Positions 6,010-12,812 of a stretch of DNA of 13,358 bases are shown here, in pieces. The notes below the pieces were generated by a model that saw only the letters and a program-made list of their open reading frames with translations, made no database searches and was not told where the DNA came from. Both the position numbers and the translations under genes were made by a program. The stretch comes from WS-2 sp964650245 (GTDB lineage Bacteria; Eisenbacteria; RBG-16-71-46), in contig CAZYQK010000092.1 of the NCBI GenBank assembly GCA_964650245.1, positions 1 to 13,358 on the forward strand, written 5' to 3'. The stretch's first letter is position 1. Every line of letters begins with the position of its first letter.

Positions 6010-6960
6010 ATGATGCGAAATCGCCTACTAGGTTCGTTCCTGGGCCTGTCCGTCATCGCGCTCTTCGCAGGCGTAGCCGCGGCCCAGGCTCCATACTCAG
6101 CGCCGACCGTTGGTCTGGTGGATCGGGGTCTCTTCCGCCTCACGATCTCGATCACAGCGGGCGGGACAGGCGCACCGGCCGGCTTCACGATCCAGTGGAT
6201 GAAGAAGAGTGACTACGATGCGCTGGGCGGAGTCTGGCCCGAAGAGGGGAATCCGGGGCTCAGGTACTGCCAGTGCTACGGCCCGTACACGCTGAATCAG
6301 TGGGCCGGCAATCCAATCATGGGCGCCGGAGAGACGTCGTACCTGCAGCTCGGCGACCTCGCGGATGAAAGCGGCCTCTACGGGAACGACTACAACCAGT
6401 TGCTGCCCGGCACGGATTACGTGATCCGTGGGTACGCCGAGGGCGACGGGGGCGGCGATCCGAGCGGCTTCTCGGCGACCCTGATCACGAGCACGCTGAG
6501 AAGCGAGTGCACCCAGGGCTTCTGGAAGACGCACGGGCCGGCCCCCTGCCACCAGGGCAACAACGCCAATGTCTGGCCGGGCGCGTGCTTTCCGATGACT
6601 CTCGGCGCCAACAGCTACACGGATGCTCAGATCTGCTCCATCCTGCTGCAACCAGTAGGCGGCAACGGCCTGGTCTCTCTGGCGCACCAGCTGATCACCA
6701 CCCTGCTCAACGGCTGCAGCACGTCGGACCTGACGCCGATCCAGCCCACCATCAACCTGGCGCAGTCGTTGATCTTCAGCCTCGGCGGCCTCAAGGTGCC
6801 GCCCGTCGTCCCATCCGGATTCCTGTCCCCGGCCTCGACCAGCGACCTCACCGAGACGCTGGACGACTACAACAACGGCCTGCTCGGCGGCGTGGCGAAC
6901 TGCCCGACCGGAGTGAGGACGAGCACGACCTGGGGCCGGCTGAAGTCGCTCTACCGGTAA
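6010..6960 (+). CDS. Secreted protein with FnIII-like domain and TQGFWKTHG motif
   Basis: This 316-residue exported protein has no assigned function. ATG 6010 lies five bases after GGAGG; ATG 6013 is an equally usable second codon. A Sec signal peptide (basic MMRNR, hydrophobic core to residue 23, cleavage around VAAAQA, 22-27) shows export. Residues about 30-162 look like one fibronectin type III-like beta sandwich, ending with the typical LLPGTDYVIRGYAE...SGFSATLITST pattern. The C-terminal part (166-316) begins with CTQGFWKTHGP, and later has AHQLITTLLNG (225-235) and LDDYNNG (284-290). I recognise this as a recurring cysteine-containing module of surface proteins in environmental bacteria. 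There are eight cysteines after the signal. No membrane anchor or sorting tail is present. GC is lower than in neighbours (36 of 60 G/C at 6181-6240). Confidence 0.85.
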   Translation: MMRNRLLGSFLGLSVIALFAGVAAAQAPYSAPTVGLVDRGLFRLTISITAGGTGAPAGFTIQWMKKSDYDALGGVWPEEGNPGLRYCQCYGPYTLNQWAGNPIMGAGETSYLQLGDLADESGLYGNDYNQLLPGTDYVIRGYAEGDGGGDPSGFSATLITSTLRSECTQGFWKTHGPAPCHQGNNANVWPGACFPMTLGANSYTDAQICSILLQPVGGNGLVSLAHQLITTLLNGCSTSDLTPIQPTINLAQSLIFSLGGLKVPPVVPSGFLSPASTSDLTETLDDYNNGLLGGVANCPTGVRTSTTWGRLKSLYR

Positions 6961-6988
6961 TCACGCGTCGCCACACGGCGGCCAGCCA

Positions 6989-7023
6989 GAAGGGCGGGGA
7001 CATGGGAAATGTCCCCGCCCTTC
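6989..7023. repeat. Perfect 15-bp palindrome, terminator or REP-like element
   Basis: GAAGGGCGGGGACAT (6989-7003) and its exact complement (7009-7023) flank the 5-base loop GGGAA. It lies 28 bp after the secreted-protein stop and 70 bp beyond the convergent hydrolase stop, so it can end transcription from both sides. There is no T-tract on either side. The GGGGACAT...ATGTCCCC core resembles dispersed palindromes that accompany REP-associated transposases in some genomes; no such transposase is in the window. Confidence 0.75.
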
Positions 7024-7093
7024 GTATTGATCGGCGGTGGGGTGGGGTCGGCGCACGGTCGGCGACGGCGGTGGACCGGTGCCGGCGCGGCGG

Positions 7094-8506
7094 CTAGACG
7101 GGCGCCGCGCTCGCTCTCGCCGCGGCGCGCGCCTCGCCCGGCGCCAGCCGCTGCACCACCTCGATGCGCTCGTGGGCCGGCGAGCGGAACCACCAGCGCC
7201 AGCGCGCTGGAATCCCGCGCGCATCGGTGCGATTCCATCGCGGGCGCGCCACGTCGCCGCATAGCGCGTCGGCGAAGTCGGCGTCCACCGCCTCGGCCGC
7301 GAGCCATTCGGGCTCGGACGAGATCAGCGCGCGCCGGGGGCCGTCGAGTGCGGCCGCGTGATGCCGCTCGAGCTGGCGCGCGAGCCAGCTCACCATGCGC
7401 GGTCGCAGGTCGGAGAGCACGTTGAAGCAGTCGTGCGCGCCGCGCGGGTAGAAGATCAGCTCGCGCTCGCAGCGCGCGCCCTCGAAGATGCGCCACGCCT
7501 CGCTGCCGGGCGTGATGAGGTCGTGGCCGCCGCCCGAGATCATGAGGGGGCAGCGCAGCCCGTCCAGCACGCCGGCGAGCGTGATCTTATCTATCGTCGC
7601 GCCCATCTCGCGCTCGGTGATGTCGTACAGTGCGGCCAGCTCGCGGCGCATGCTGACGAGCGTGACGTTCCAGTAGATGTCGGCCGAATAGGGCGGGCTT
7701 ACCGCGGCCACCGCCCGGATGCGCGGGTCGTGCGAGGCCATACGGATCGCGAGGAAGCCGCCCAGGCTCATGCCGAAGAACGCGACCGCGCCGGGATCCA
7801 GCTCGGGACGGGTCTCGATGTGGTTCAGGATCGCCGCGCCGATCGGCCGGGGCTCGGCGACCATGGACAGCCGATGGAAGGTCTCGCCGAGCCCCGGGCC
7901 GTCGAAGGTCAGAGTAGCCAGGCCGCGCTCGAGCAGGGCCTCGGACCACCAGTGCAGCTCCTCCCTCACCGCATTCGTGCCGTTGAACATCACCACCACG
8001 GGCGCCGGGCGCGCGCCGGGGGGAACGCGCAGATAGCCCTTCATCGGACGGCGCCGGAACACCACCTCGACCGGGATCGCGGGCGGATGGAAGAGCGGCG
8101 CCGCGAGCGCATAGGCGCGAACGCACGCTTCGTGGAGCGTGCGCTTGCGGTTCTTGTCGAGGAAGATCACGTACTGCGCGAAATTGTAGGCCGCCGAGGC
8201 CGCGAGAAAGCGAGCCGCGGCGTCGTCGGCGTGGCAGAGCGTGAGGGCGTCGCGGCCCGCCTGTTCGTGGGCGCGTCCCAGGCTCTCCCACTCGTCCACC
8301 CAGGAGGTGAGCCCGGTGATGCGGCCGAGCACGCGCTCGAGGTCGTCGGGGGAGACGCCGGCGTTCGTGAACTGGAGCTTGGCCCACGCCGGCATCTGCT
8401 GCGCGAGCCCGAACCGGAGGCTCAAGCCCACGAAGCCGGGCCGCAGCAACTGGCTGCGCAACAGGTGCGGCACCAGGAATTCGAGCCGACCGCCCTTGAT
8501 CGTCAT
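7094..8506 (-). CDS. FrsA-like alpha/beta hydrolase with N-terminal helical domain
   Basis: The 470-residue protein resembles the FrsA / dihydroxypseudooxynicotine hydrolase group, esterases or C-C hydrolases with a helical cap before the core. ATG 8506 is preceded by GAGGAA at a proper distance; the ATG at 8581 would add 25 unlikely residues. Residues 1-150 are helical and contain HADDAAARFLAASAAYNFAQ (92-111). The core includes VVVMFNGTNAVREELHWW (170-187), TFDGPGLGET (200-209), the nucleophile elbow FGMSLGGF (Ser247), ISGGGHDLITP (Asp329) and YPRGAHDCFN (His358). A complete Ser-Asp-His triad is therefore visible. The C-terminal 90 residues are Arg/Ala-rich and may be a lineage-specific tail. 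It stands alone on the minus strand, convergent with the secreted-protein gene. Substrate cannot be inferred. Confidence 0.9.
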   Translation of the reverse strand: MTIKGGRLEFLVPHLLRSQLLRPGFVGLSLRFGLAQQMPAWAKLQFTNAGVSPDDLERVLGRITGLTSWVDEWESLGRAHEQAGRDALTLCHADDAAARFLAASAAYNFAQYVIFLDKNRKRTLHEACVRAYALAAPLFHPPAIPVEVVFRRRPMKGYLRVPPGARPAPVVVMFNGTNAVREELHWWSEALLERGLATLTFDGPGLGETFHRLSMVAEPRPIGAAILNHIETRPELDPGAVAFFGMSLGGFLAIRMASHDPRIRAVAAVSPPYSADIYWNVTLVSMRRELAALYDITEREMGATIDKITLAGVLDGLRCPLMISGGGHDLITPGSEAWRIFEGARCERELIFYPRGAHDCFNVLSDLRPRMVSWLARQLERHHAAALDGPRRALISSEPEWLAAEAVDADFADALCGDVARPRWNRTDARGIPARWRWWFRSPAHERIEVVQRLAPGEARAAARASAAPV

Positions 8507-8755
8507 CGCGTGTTCCTCACCGGGAGCCGGTGTACCGCGCGTGTCCGCCGAGTGCCGGGGGCCGGCCTCTCCGATGGACACCGCTCCCGGGCGCTCGCCG
8601 ATCCTTTGGAGTGCATCGCATGTGCCACCGGTGCGAAATGGTTTTCCGTGGGGCGGGGCGGGCGGCGACGGGCGGATTCTCAGTGCCGTGACGCCGGCAG
8701 CGCCGCGGGGAGGCGGGGTCGCGGGGCCGCGACCGCTCGCTTCGTTTCCCGCGCG
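8507..8755. other. Intergenic region upstream of the hydrolase, no gene seen
   Basis: This stretch separates the hydrolase start from the small ORF that follows pabC. It contains GC-rich, partly repetitive sequence and no reading frame with a family signature. A promoter for the hydrolase should lie here, but no -35/-10 pair stands out. Confidence 0.5.
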
Positions 8756-8932
8756 TCAGCGATGGGTGAACAAGCGCCGGAGGTGGGCGAGGCGGCGCAA
8801 CGCGGGCCGGTGCTCGGACCTCACGCGCGCCCGTTGACCGCCCGGCTGCGGCGCGCCCGTTGACCGCGCGCGGTGTCGCGGGCGTTCGTGGCCGTTACCG
8901 CGCGAGTCCGCCGCGGGCACCGCTTCGGTCAT
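8756..8932 (-). CDS. Possible small basic protein overlapping pabC stop (58 aa)
   Basis: The ORF starts with an ATG that overlaps the pabC TGA as ATGA, the junction expected of translational coupling, and encodes 58 residues beginning MTEAVPAADSRGNGHERPRH and rich in Arg. No family is recognised and no hydrophobic segment is present. It spans two copies of a 17-bp direct repeat. In DNA this GC-rich an open frame of this length is common by chance, so the only support is the overlap with pabC and the purine run just before it. It may equally be non-coding. Confidence 0.28.
   Translation of the reverse strand: MTEAVPAADSRGNGHERPRHRARSTGAPQPGGQRARVRSEHRPALRRLAHLRRLFTHR
8825..8867. repeat. 17-bp direct repeat, two copies with 26-bp period
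   Basis: GCGCGCCCGTTGACCGC occurs at 8825-8841 and 8851-8867, exactly. A looser third relative (GGCCGTTACCGCGCG) follows around 8890-8904. It lies just downstream of pabC. Confidence 0.8.
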
Positions 8933-9816
8933 CCCCCGGCCGCGACCGCTGCACGGTATGCCTCGCGCAGCCGAAGTCCGATCTCGCGCCCGGGCATTCC
9001 GCGCTCCCCGAGGCGTGCAACCGGCACGACCTCCTGCACCGAGTTGGTGAGGAAGACCTCGTCGGCGGAGATGAGCGTCTCGCGCGTCAGCGCCATCTCG
9101 CGCGCGATGAGGCCGAGCGACGCGCAGGCCGCCATCGCCCACGCGCGCACGATGCCCGGCAACACGCCGCGCGACAGCGGCGGGGTCAGCGCCTCGCCGC
9201 GCACCACCGCAAACACGTTGCTGGTGGCGCCCTCGAACACCTCGCCGTCCGCGCCGCACAGCAGCGCCTCGTCGGCGTTCTGCGCCCGCGCCTCATCGCG
9301 CGCGAGCGAGTACGCGAGCCGGCTCGTGGTCTTGTAGCGGCCGAGCGCGCCGGGGTGGAACGAGCGCTTCGAGAAGATGACGCGCGCGTCGCCGCCGCGC
9401 GTTCCCTTCCATAGCCGGGCGGCGGCCGGCTCGGCCTCGACCCACGCCCCGGTCCGGGTCGGCCGGCCGCCCGGCACGCCGCGCGTCACGGTGAGGCGCG
9501 CCACCGCGTCCGACAGCCCTTCCGCGGCCAGCACCTGCGCGAGCCCGTGGCGCAGGCGCGAGGGCGCGGGCGGCACCGGGAAGCCGAGCTCGGCCGCGGA
9601 GAGCACGAGCCGCTCCATGTGGCGGTCCCACGCGAACGGCTGGCCGCCGTAGATGCGAAGGGTCTCGAACAGCCCCTCGCCGTCGCGCGCGCCGCGATCG
9701 AAGAGCGGGAGTACCGCCGCTTCGCCGCGCAGCAGTTTGCCGTTGATCCAGACCGCGCGGTCCGGCACGCGCGGCGGCCGCTCGCGCGCCGCGGGGGGGA
9801 GCGGAGCCGTCTTCAC
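8929..9816 (-). CDS. pabC: Aminodeoxychorismate lyase (class IV aminotransferase fold)
   Basis: PabC eliminates pyruvate from 4-amino-4-deoxychorismate to give p-aminobenzoate for folate synthesis. The 295-residue protein has the fold-type IV PLP pattern: VWINGKLL (22-29), DRGARDGEGLFETLRIYGG (40-58), GRYKTTSRL with the PLP lysine Lys162, DEALLCGADGEVFEGATSNVF (182-202) and a C-terminal SADEVFLTNSVQEVVPV (250-266). I chose GTG 9816, which overlaps the pabB stop as GTGA; a start further inside would remove conserved sequence only after about residue 20, so an internal start is possible but not needed. Class IV relatives include branched-chain and D-amino acid aminotransferases; adjacency and overlap with pabB argue for the lyase. 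No close ribosome site precedes the GTG, so expression probably depends on coupling to pabB. Confidence 0.9.
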   Translation of the reverse strand: MKTAPLPPAARERPPRVPDRAVWINGKLLRGEAAVLPLFDRGARDGEGLFETLRIYGGQPFAWDRHMERLVLSAAELGFPVPPAPSRLRHGLAQVLAAEGLSDAVARLTVTRGVPGGRPTRTGAWVEAEPAAARLWKGTRGGDARVIFSKRSFHPGALGRYKTTSRLAYSLARDEARAQNADEALLCGADGEVFEGATSNVFAVVRGEALTPPLSRGVLPGIVRAWAMAACASLGLIAREMALTRETLISADEVFLTNSVQEVVPVARLGERGMPGREIGLRLREAYRAAVAAGG

Positions 9817-11234
9817 GCGTGGACGGCGCCGGCCTCGAGCGTCACCGGCCCCAGCGTCTCGCCGAGCGCCACTCGCAGCCCCTCCGCCTTGTGGAGCGTC
9901 TCCTGGAACTCTGCGTCCGGATCGGAGTCGGCGGTGATGCCGCCGCCCGCCGCGAAGTGGACGGCGTCCCGGGTCACGAGGGCGGTGCGGATCGCGATGT
10001 TCCAGTCCGCGTCGCCGCGCCAGTCCACGTAGCCCAGGCTCCCGGTGTAGAGGTGCCGCCGCACCGGCTCCAGCGCTTCGAGAATCTCCATCGCGCGGAT
10101 CTTGGGTGCCCCGGTGATGGAGCCGCCCGGGAAGCAGGCGTGCAGCAGGTCGAAGGCGTCGAGCCCCTCGCGCAGCACGCCCGAGACCGTCGACGTGAGG
10201 TGGAAGACCTGCGGGAAGGTCTCGAGCTCGCACAGCGCCGAGGCCGTGACCGAGCCCAGCTCGCAGGCCCGGCCCAGATCGTTGCGAAGCACGTCCACGA
10301 TCATCACGTTCTCGGCCCGGTCCTTGGCGCTCGCCAGCAGCTCGGCCTTGAGCGCCTCGTCCTGACCTGGATCGGTGCCGCGCGGCCGCGTGCCCTTGAT
10401 GGGACGCGTCTCGACCTGCCGTCCGCGCAGCTCGAGGAAGCGCTCCGGGCTCGCGGAGGCGACCGCGTGGTCGCCCGCGCTGAAGTAGAAGGCGAACGGC
10501 GCGGGCGAGCAGCGGGCGAGCGCTTCGTGGAGCGCGTGCGCCACCACGCCCGGACGCGCGTCGGCGACCGTCACCGTCCAGCGCTGGGAGAGGTTGGCCT
10601 GGTAGAGGTCGCCGCGGCGGATGTGCTCTTTCAGTGTTTCGATCGCGCGGCGGTAGTCGTCAGGGTGAAAGGTCGAGACCGCGTGGAGGCCGGAGGCCGC
10701 CGGCTCGATCGCGGCGAGCAAACCGCGCTGCGTTTCGAGCAGCCAGGAAAACTTGTCGAGCCGGACCTCGGCGTGCCCGGCCTGCGCTTCGCCATCCAGC
10801 GGCAGCCCGCTCGAGAACAGCCACGCCTGCCGCGTCCTGTGCTCGAAGGCGCCCACCACGTCGTAGAACCCGAGCACGAAGTCGGGCAGCCCGAGATCGT
10901 CACGCGCGATCGCGGGAATCGTCTCGAGCCGGCGGCCGAAGTCGTAGGCCCAGTACCCGACCACGCCGCCGGTGAACGGCACCGCGCTCGGCATCGGCTC
11001 CTCGGCGCGCACGCGACGCGCGAGCCTGCGATAGCTCTCGAGCGCCTCGTCGTAGCGCTCGCCGCGGTGGACCGCGAACGGGTCGGCGCCGAAGAACGAC
11101 CAGCGCCCGCGATCGTCCTCGAGCGACGAGTGGATCAGGAACGGGTAGGGCAGCCGGGAGAGCGCGGCAAGCGCGGCGAGCGGGTCCTCCACGCGAACGG
11201 CGCGGCTGGCGGGAAGATCGAATGCGAGCGGCAT
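9813..11234 (-). CDS. pabB: Aminodeoxychorismate synthase component I
   Basis: PabB aminates chorismate to 4-amino-4-deoxychorismate with ammonia supplied by PabA. The 473-residue protein starts at ATG 11234. Upstream in-frame codons are open for a long way but encode no homologous sequence. The N-terminal half has the FLIHSS and RWSFFGADP strands (32-53) and GGVVGYWAYDFGR (89-101). The chorismate-binding half runs from HPDDYRRAIETLKEHIRRGD (190-209) through ETRPIKGTRPRG (275-286), AENVMIVDVLRNDLGR (307-322) and PGGSITGAPKIRAMEILE (369-386) to AGGGITADSDPDAEFQET. The PIKGT lysine (Lys280) distinguishes PabB from anthranilate synthase, which has PIAGT. The amidotransferase PabA is not in the window. 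The transcript is predicted to begin at the ATG itself. It overlaps pabC. Confidence 0.95.
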   Translation of the reverse strand: MPLAFDLPASRAVRVEDPLAALAALSRLPYPFLIHSSLEDDRGRWSFFGADPFAVHRGERYDEALESYRRLARRVRAEEPMPSAVPFTGGVVGYWAYDFGRRLETIPAIARDDLGLPDFVLGFYDVVGAFEHRTRQAWLFSSGLPLDGEAQAGHAEVRLDKFSWLLETQRGLLAAIEPAASGLHAVSTFHPDDYRRAIETLKEHIRRGDLYQANLSQRWTVTVADARPGVVAHALHEALARCSPAPFAFYFSAGDHAVASASPERFLELRGRQVETRPIKGTRPRGTDPGQDEALKAELLASAKDRAENVMIVDVLRNDLGRACELGSVTASALCELETFPQVFHLTSTVSGVLREGLDAFDLLHACFPGGSITGAPKIRAMEILEALEPVRRHLYTGSLGYVDWRGDADWNIAIRTALVTRDAVHFAAGGGITADSDPDAEFQETLHKAEGLRVALGETLGPVTLEAGAVHA

Positions 11235-11240
11235 GGCGAA

Positions 11241-11269
11241 AGGGTAGGAGCGGGGCGAGGGTGCGTCAA
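11241..11269 (-). promoter_or_regulatory. Sigma70-like promoter of pabBC, predicted leaderless
   Basis: TTGACG (11269-11264), 17 bp, then TACCCT (11246-11241) on the minus strand. The predicted start, seven bases past the -10, is 11234, the A of the pabB ATG. No Shine-Dalgarno sequence precedes that ATG, which agrees with a leaderless message. Confidence 0.68.
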
Positions 11270-11318
11270 TCGCGGGCGGGGCGCGGCGAGATCTTTCGCG
11301 CCCGCGCAGCCCAATCTC

Positions 11319-11347
11319 TTGACACCACGCGGCCCCGGTGCCACCGT
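11319..11347 (+). promoter_or_regulatory. Possible promoter for the amidohydrolase pair
   Basis: A consensus -35, TTGACA (11319-11324), is followed 17 bp later by the weak -10 CACCGT (11342-11347). It would give a leader of about 95 bases before the CTG start. It is divergent from the pabBC promoter 50 bp away. Confidence 0.33.
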
Positions 11348-11363
11348 CCCCGCGCGGGTGTGA

Positions 11364-11419
11364 CGACGCGTCGCCGGGTCGCACGCACGCAGCAATTTCC
11401 TCCCGCACGGACGCGGGAG
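11364..11419 (+). other. Palindrome and hairpin in the leader of the amidohydrolase pair
   Basis: CGACGCGTCG (11364-11373) is a perfect 10-bp palindrome. CTCCCGC / GCGGGAG (11400-11406 and 11413-11419, loop ACGGAC) is a perfect 7-bp hairpin ending 16 bases before the GGAGG ribosome site. They could be an operator and a translation-control stem. Neither matches a riboswitch class that I know. Confidence 0.35.
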
Positions 11420-11447
11420 CGCCGCTCGACCGCACGGAGGCGCCCGC

Positions 11448-12812
11448 CTGAGCACCTTCCTGGTTCACTCCGGAACGCTGGTCTGCATGGACGCCGCGGG
11501 GACCGTGGCGCCCGGTGATCTGCTGGTACGCGACGGCATCATCGCGGCGCTCGGTGCCGGCGTGAAGACCGCGCTCGCGGCACTCCCTCGCGGGCGCGCC
11601 GACGAGTCGTTCGACGCGACCGGGTGCTTCGTCATCCCGGGACTGGTCCACGGCCACCTCCACCTCTGCCAGACGCTGTTCCGCGGGCTCGCCGAGCAGA
11701 GCGACCTGCTGCGCTGGCTGCGCGAGAGCATCTGGCCGCTCGAAGCCGCGCACACCGAGGCCTCGATTGCGGCCTCGGCGCGCCTCGGCCTCGCCGAGCT
11801 GATCGCGGGCGGCGTCACGTGCGTGAACGACATGGGCACGGTGCGCCATACCGAAGCGATCGGCGCGGTGCTCGAGGCGTCCGGGATCCGCGCGGTGTTC
11901 GGCAAGGCCCTGATGGACCAGGGCGAGGGCGTGCCGCCGGGACTGATCGAGTCGCCGCGCGAAGCACTCGATGGCGCACTCGCGGTCGCCGCGCGCTTCC
12001 ACGGCGCCGGCGGCGGGCGGCTCTCGGTTTCGCTCGCGCCGCGCTTCATCCTCACGTGCAGCGAAGGGCTGTGGCGCGACGTGGTGGCGGCCGCACGCGA
12101 GCGCGGCCTGCTGGTGCACACCCACATCGCCGAGAGCCCGGGCGAGGGGCGCGAGGTCGAGCGCGCGGTGCGCAGCACCGCGGCGCGCACCTTCGCCGCG
12201 CGCGGGGTCTTGAGCGGGCGCTTCGTCGGCGCGCACGGCGTGTGGCTCGAAGCCGACGAGATCGAGCTGTTGAAGCGCGCCGACGCCGCGCTGGTCCACT
12301 GCCCGGGCTCGAACCTCAAGCTCGGCTCGGGTCTCGCCGACGTCCGGCGCTGGCGCGACGCCGGGCTGCGCTGCGGACTCGGCTCGGACGGCGCCGCGTG
12401 CAACAACCGGCTCGACAGCTTCCACGAGATGAGCCTCGCCGCGGGGTTGAGCCGCGCGCTCCATCCCGAGCGCCCGCTCGCCGCGCGCGAGGTGCTGGCG
12501 CTCGCCACCATCGAAGGCGCCCGCGCGCTGGGACTCGGCGACGCGATCGGCTCGCTCGAGGCCGGCAAGCAGGCCGACCTCGCGGTGGTGAGCGCCGAAG
12601 CGCTCCACCAGGCGCCGAACGCGCCGCAAGACCCGTACGCCGCCATCGTCCACGCGACGCGCGCCTCCGACGTGCGGCTCACGATGGTCGCGGGGCGCGC
12701 GCTCTACCGCGACGGCGCGTGGGCCACGCTCGACGCCGGGCGCGCTGTGGCCGACGCCCGCGCCGAAGCGCGCGCGCTCGTGCGCCGCGCCGGCCTCGGG
12801 AGCCCGGCGTGA
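11448..12812 (+). CDS. TRZ/ATZ-family amidohydrolase (5'-deoxyadenosine/SAH deaminase-like), CTG start
   Basis: This metal-dependent deaminase probably acts on an aminopurine or related ring; closest in pattern are 5'-deoxyadenosine and S-adenosylhomocysteine deaminases. Counted from CTG 11448, the 454 residues show PGLVHGHLHLCQTLFRGL with the HxH metal motif (His70, His72), LVHTHIAES (His226), GAHGVWL (His263) and GLGSDGAACNNRLDSFHEM (Asp314). The closing AGKQADLAVV precedes the second half of the small beta-sandwich domain. I chose CTG because GGAGG (11436-11440) lies seven bases before it. The residues it adds (STFLVHSGTLVCMD) are the first strands of the family, and no ATG, GTG or TTG lies in frame between the stop at 11361 and ATG 11487. 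ATG 11487 is the alternative and gives 441 residues. It overlaps the next gene by GTGA. Confidence 0.9.
   Translation: MSTFLVHSGTLVCMDAAGTVAPGDLLVRDGIIAALGAGVKTALAALPRGRADESFDATGCFVIPGLVHGHLHLCQTLFRGLAEQSDLLRWLRESIWPLEAAHTEASIAASARLGLAELIAGGVTCVNDMGTVRHTEAIGAVLEASGIRAVFGKALMDQGEGVPPGLIESPREALDGALAVAARFHGAGGGRLSVSLAPRFILTCSEGLWRDVVAAARERGLLVHTHIAESPGEGREVERAVRSTAARTFAARGVLSGRFVGAHGVWLEADEIELLKRADAALVHCPGSNLKLGSGLADVRRWRDAGLRCGLGSDGAACNNRLDSFHEMSLAAGLSRALHPERPLAAREVLALATIEGARALGLGDAIGSLEAGKQADLAVVSAEALHQAPNAPQDPYAAIVHATRASDVRLTMVAGRALYRDGAWATLDAGRAVADARAEARALVRRAGLGSPA

Noticed and set aside
7358..8863. Plus-strand ORF of 501 codons opposite the hydrolase
   Set aside because: The minus strand encodes a hydrolase with a complete Ser-Asp-His triad; the plus product has no family features.
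9813..11234. Anthranilate synthase (TrpE) or isochorismate synthase
   Set aside because: The PIKGT motif with lysine and the overlapping pabC favour aminodeoxychorismate synthase.
9819..12653. Plus-strand 514-codon ORF opposite pabB, and a minus-strand extension of pabB to 946 codons
   Set aside because: The first is antisense to pabB. The extension runs across the divergent promoter region and antisense to the first amidohydrolase, and adds nothing homologous.
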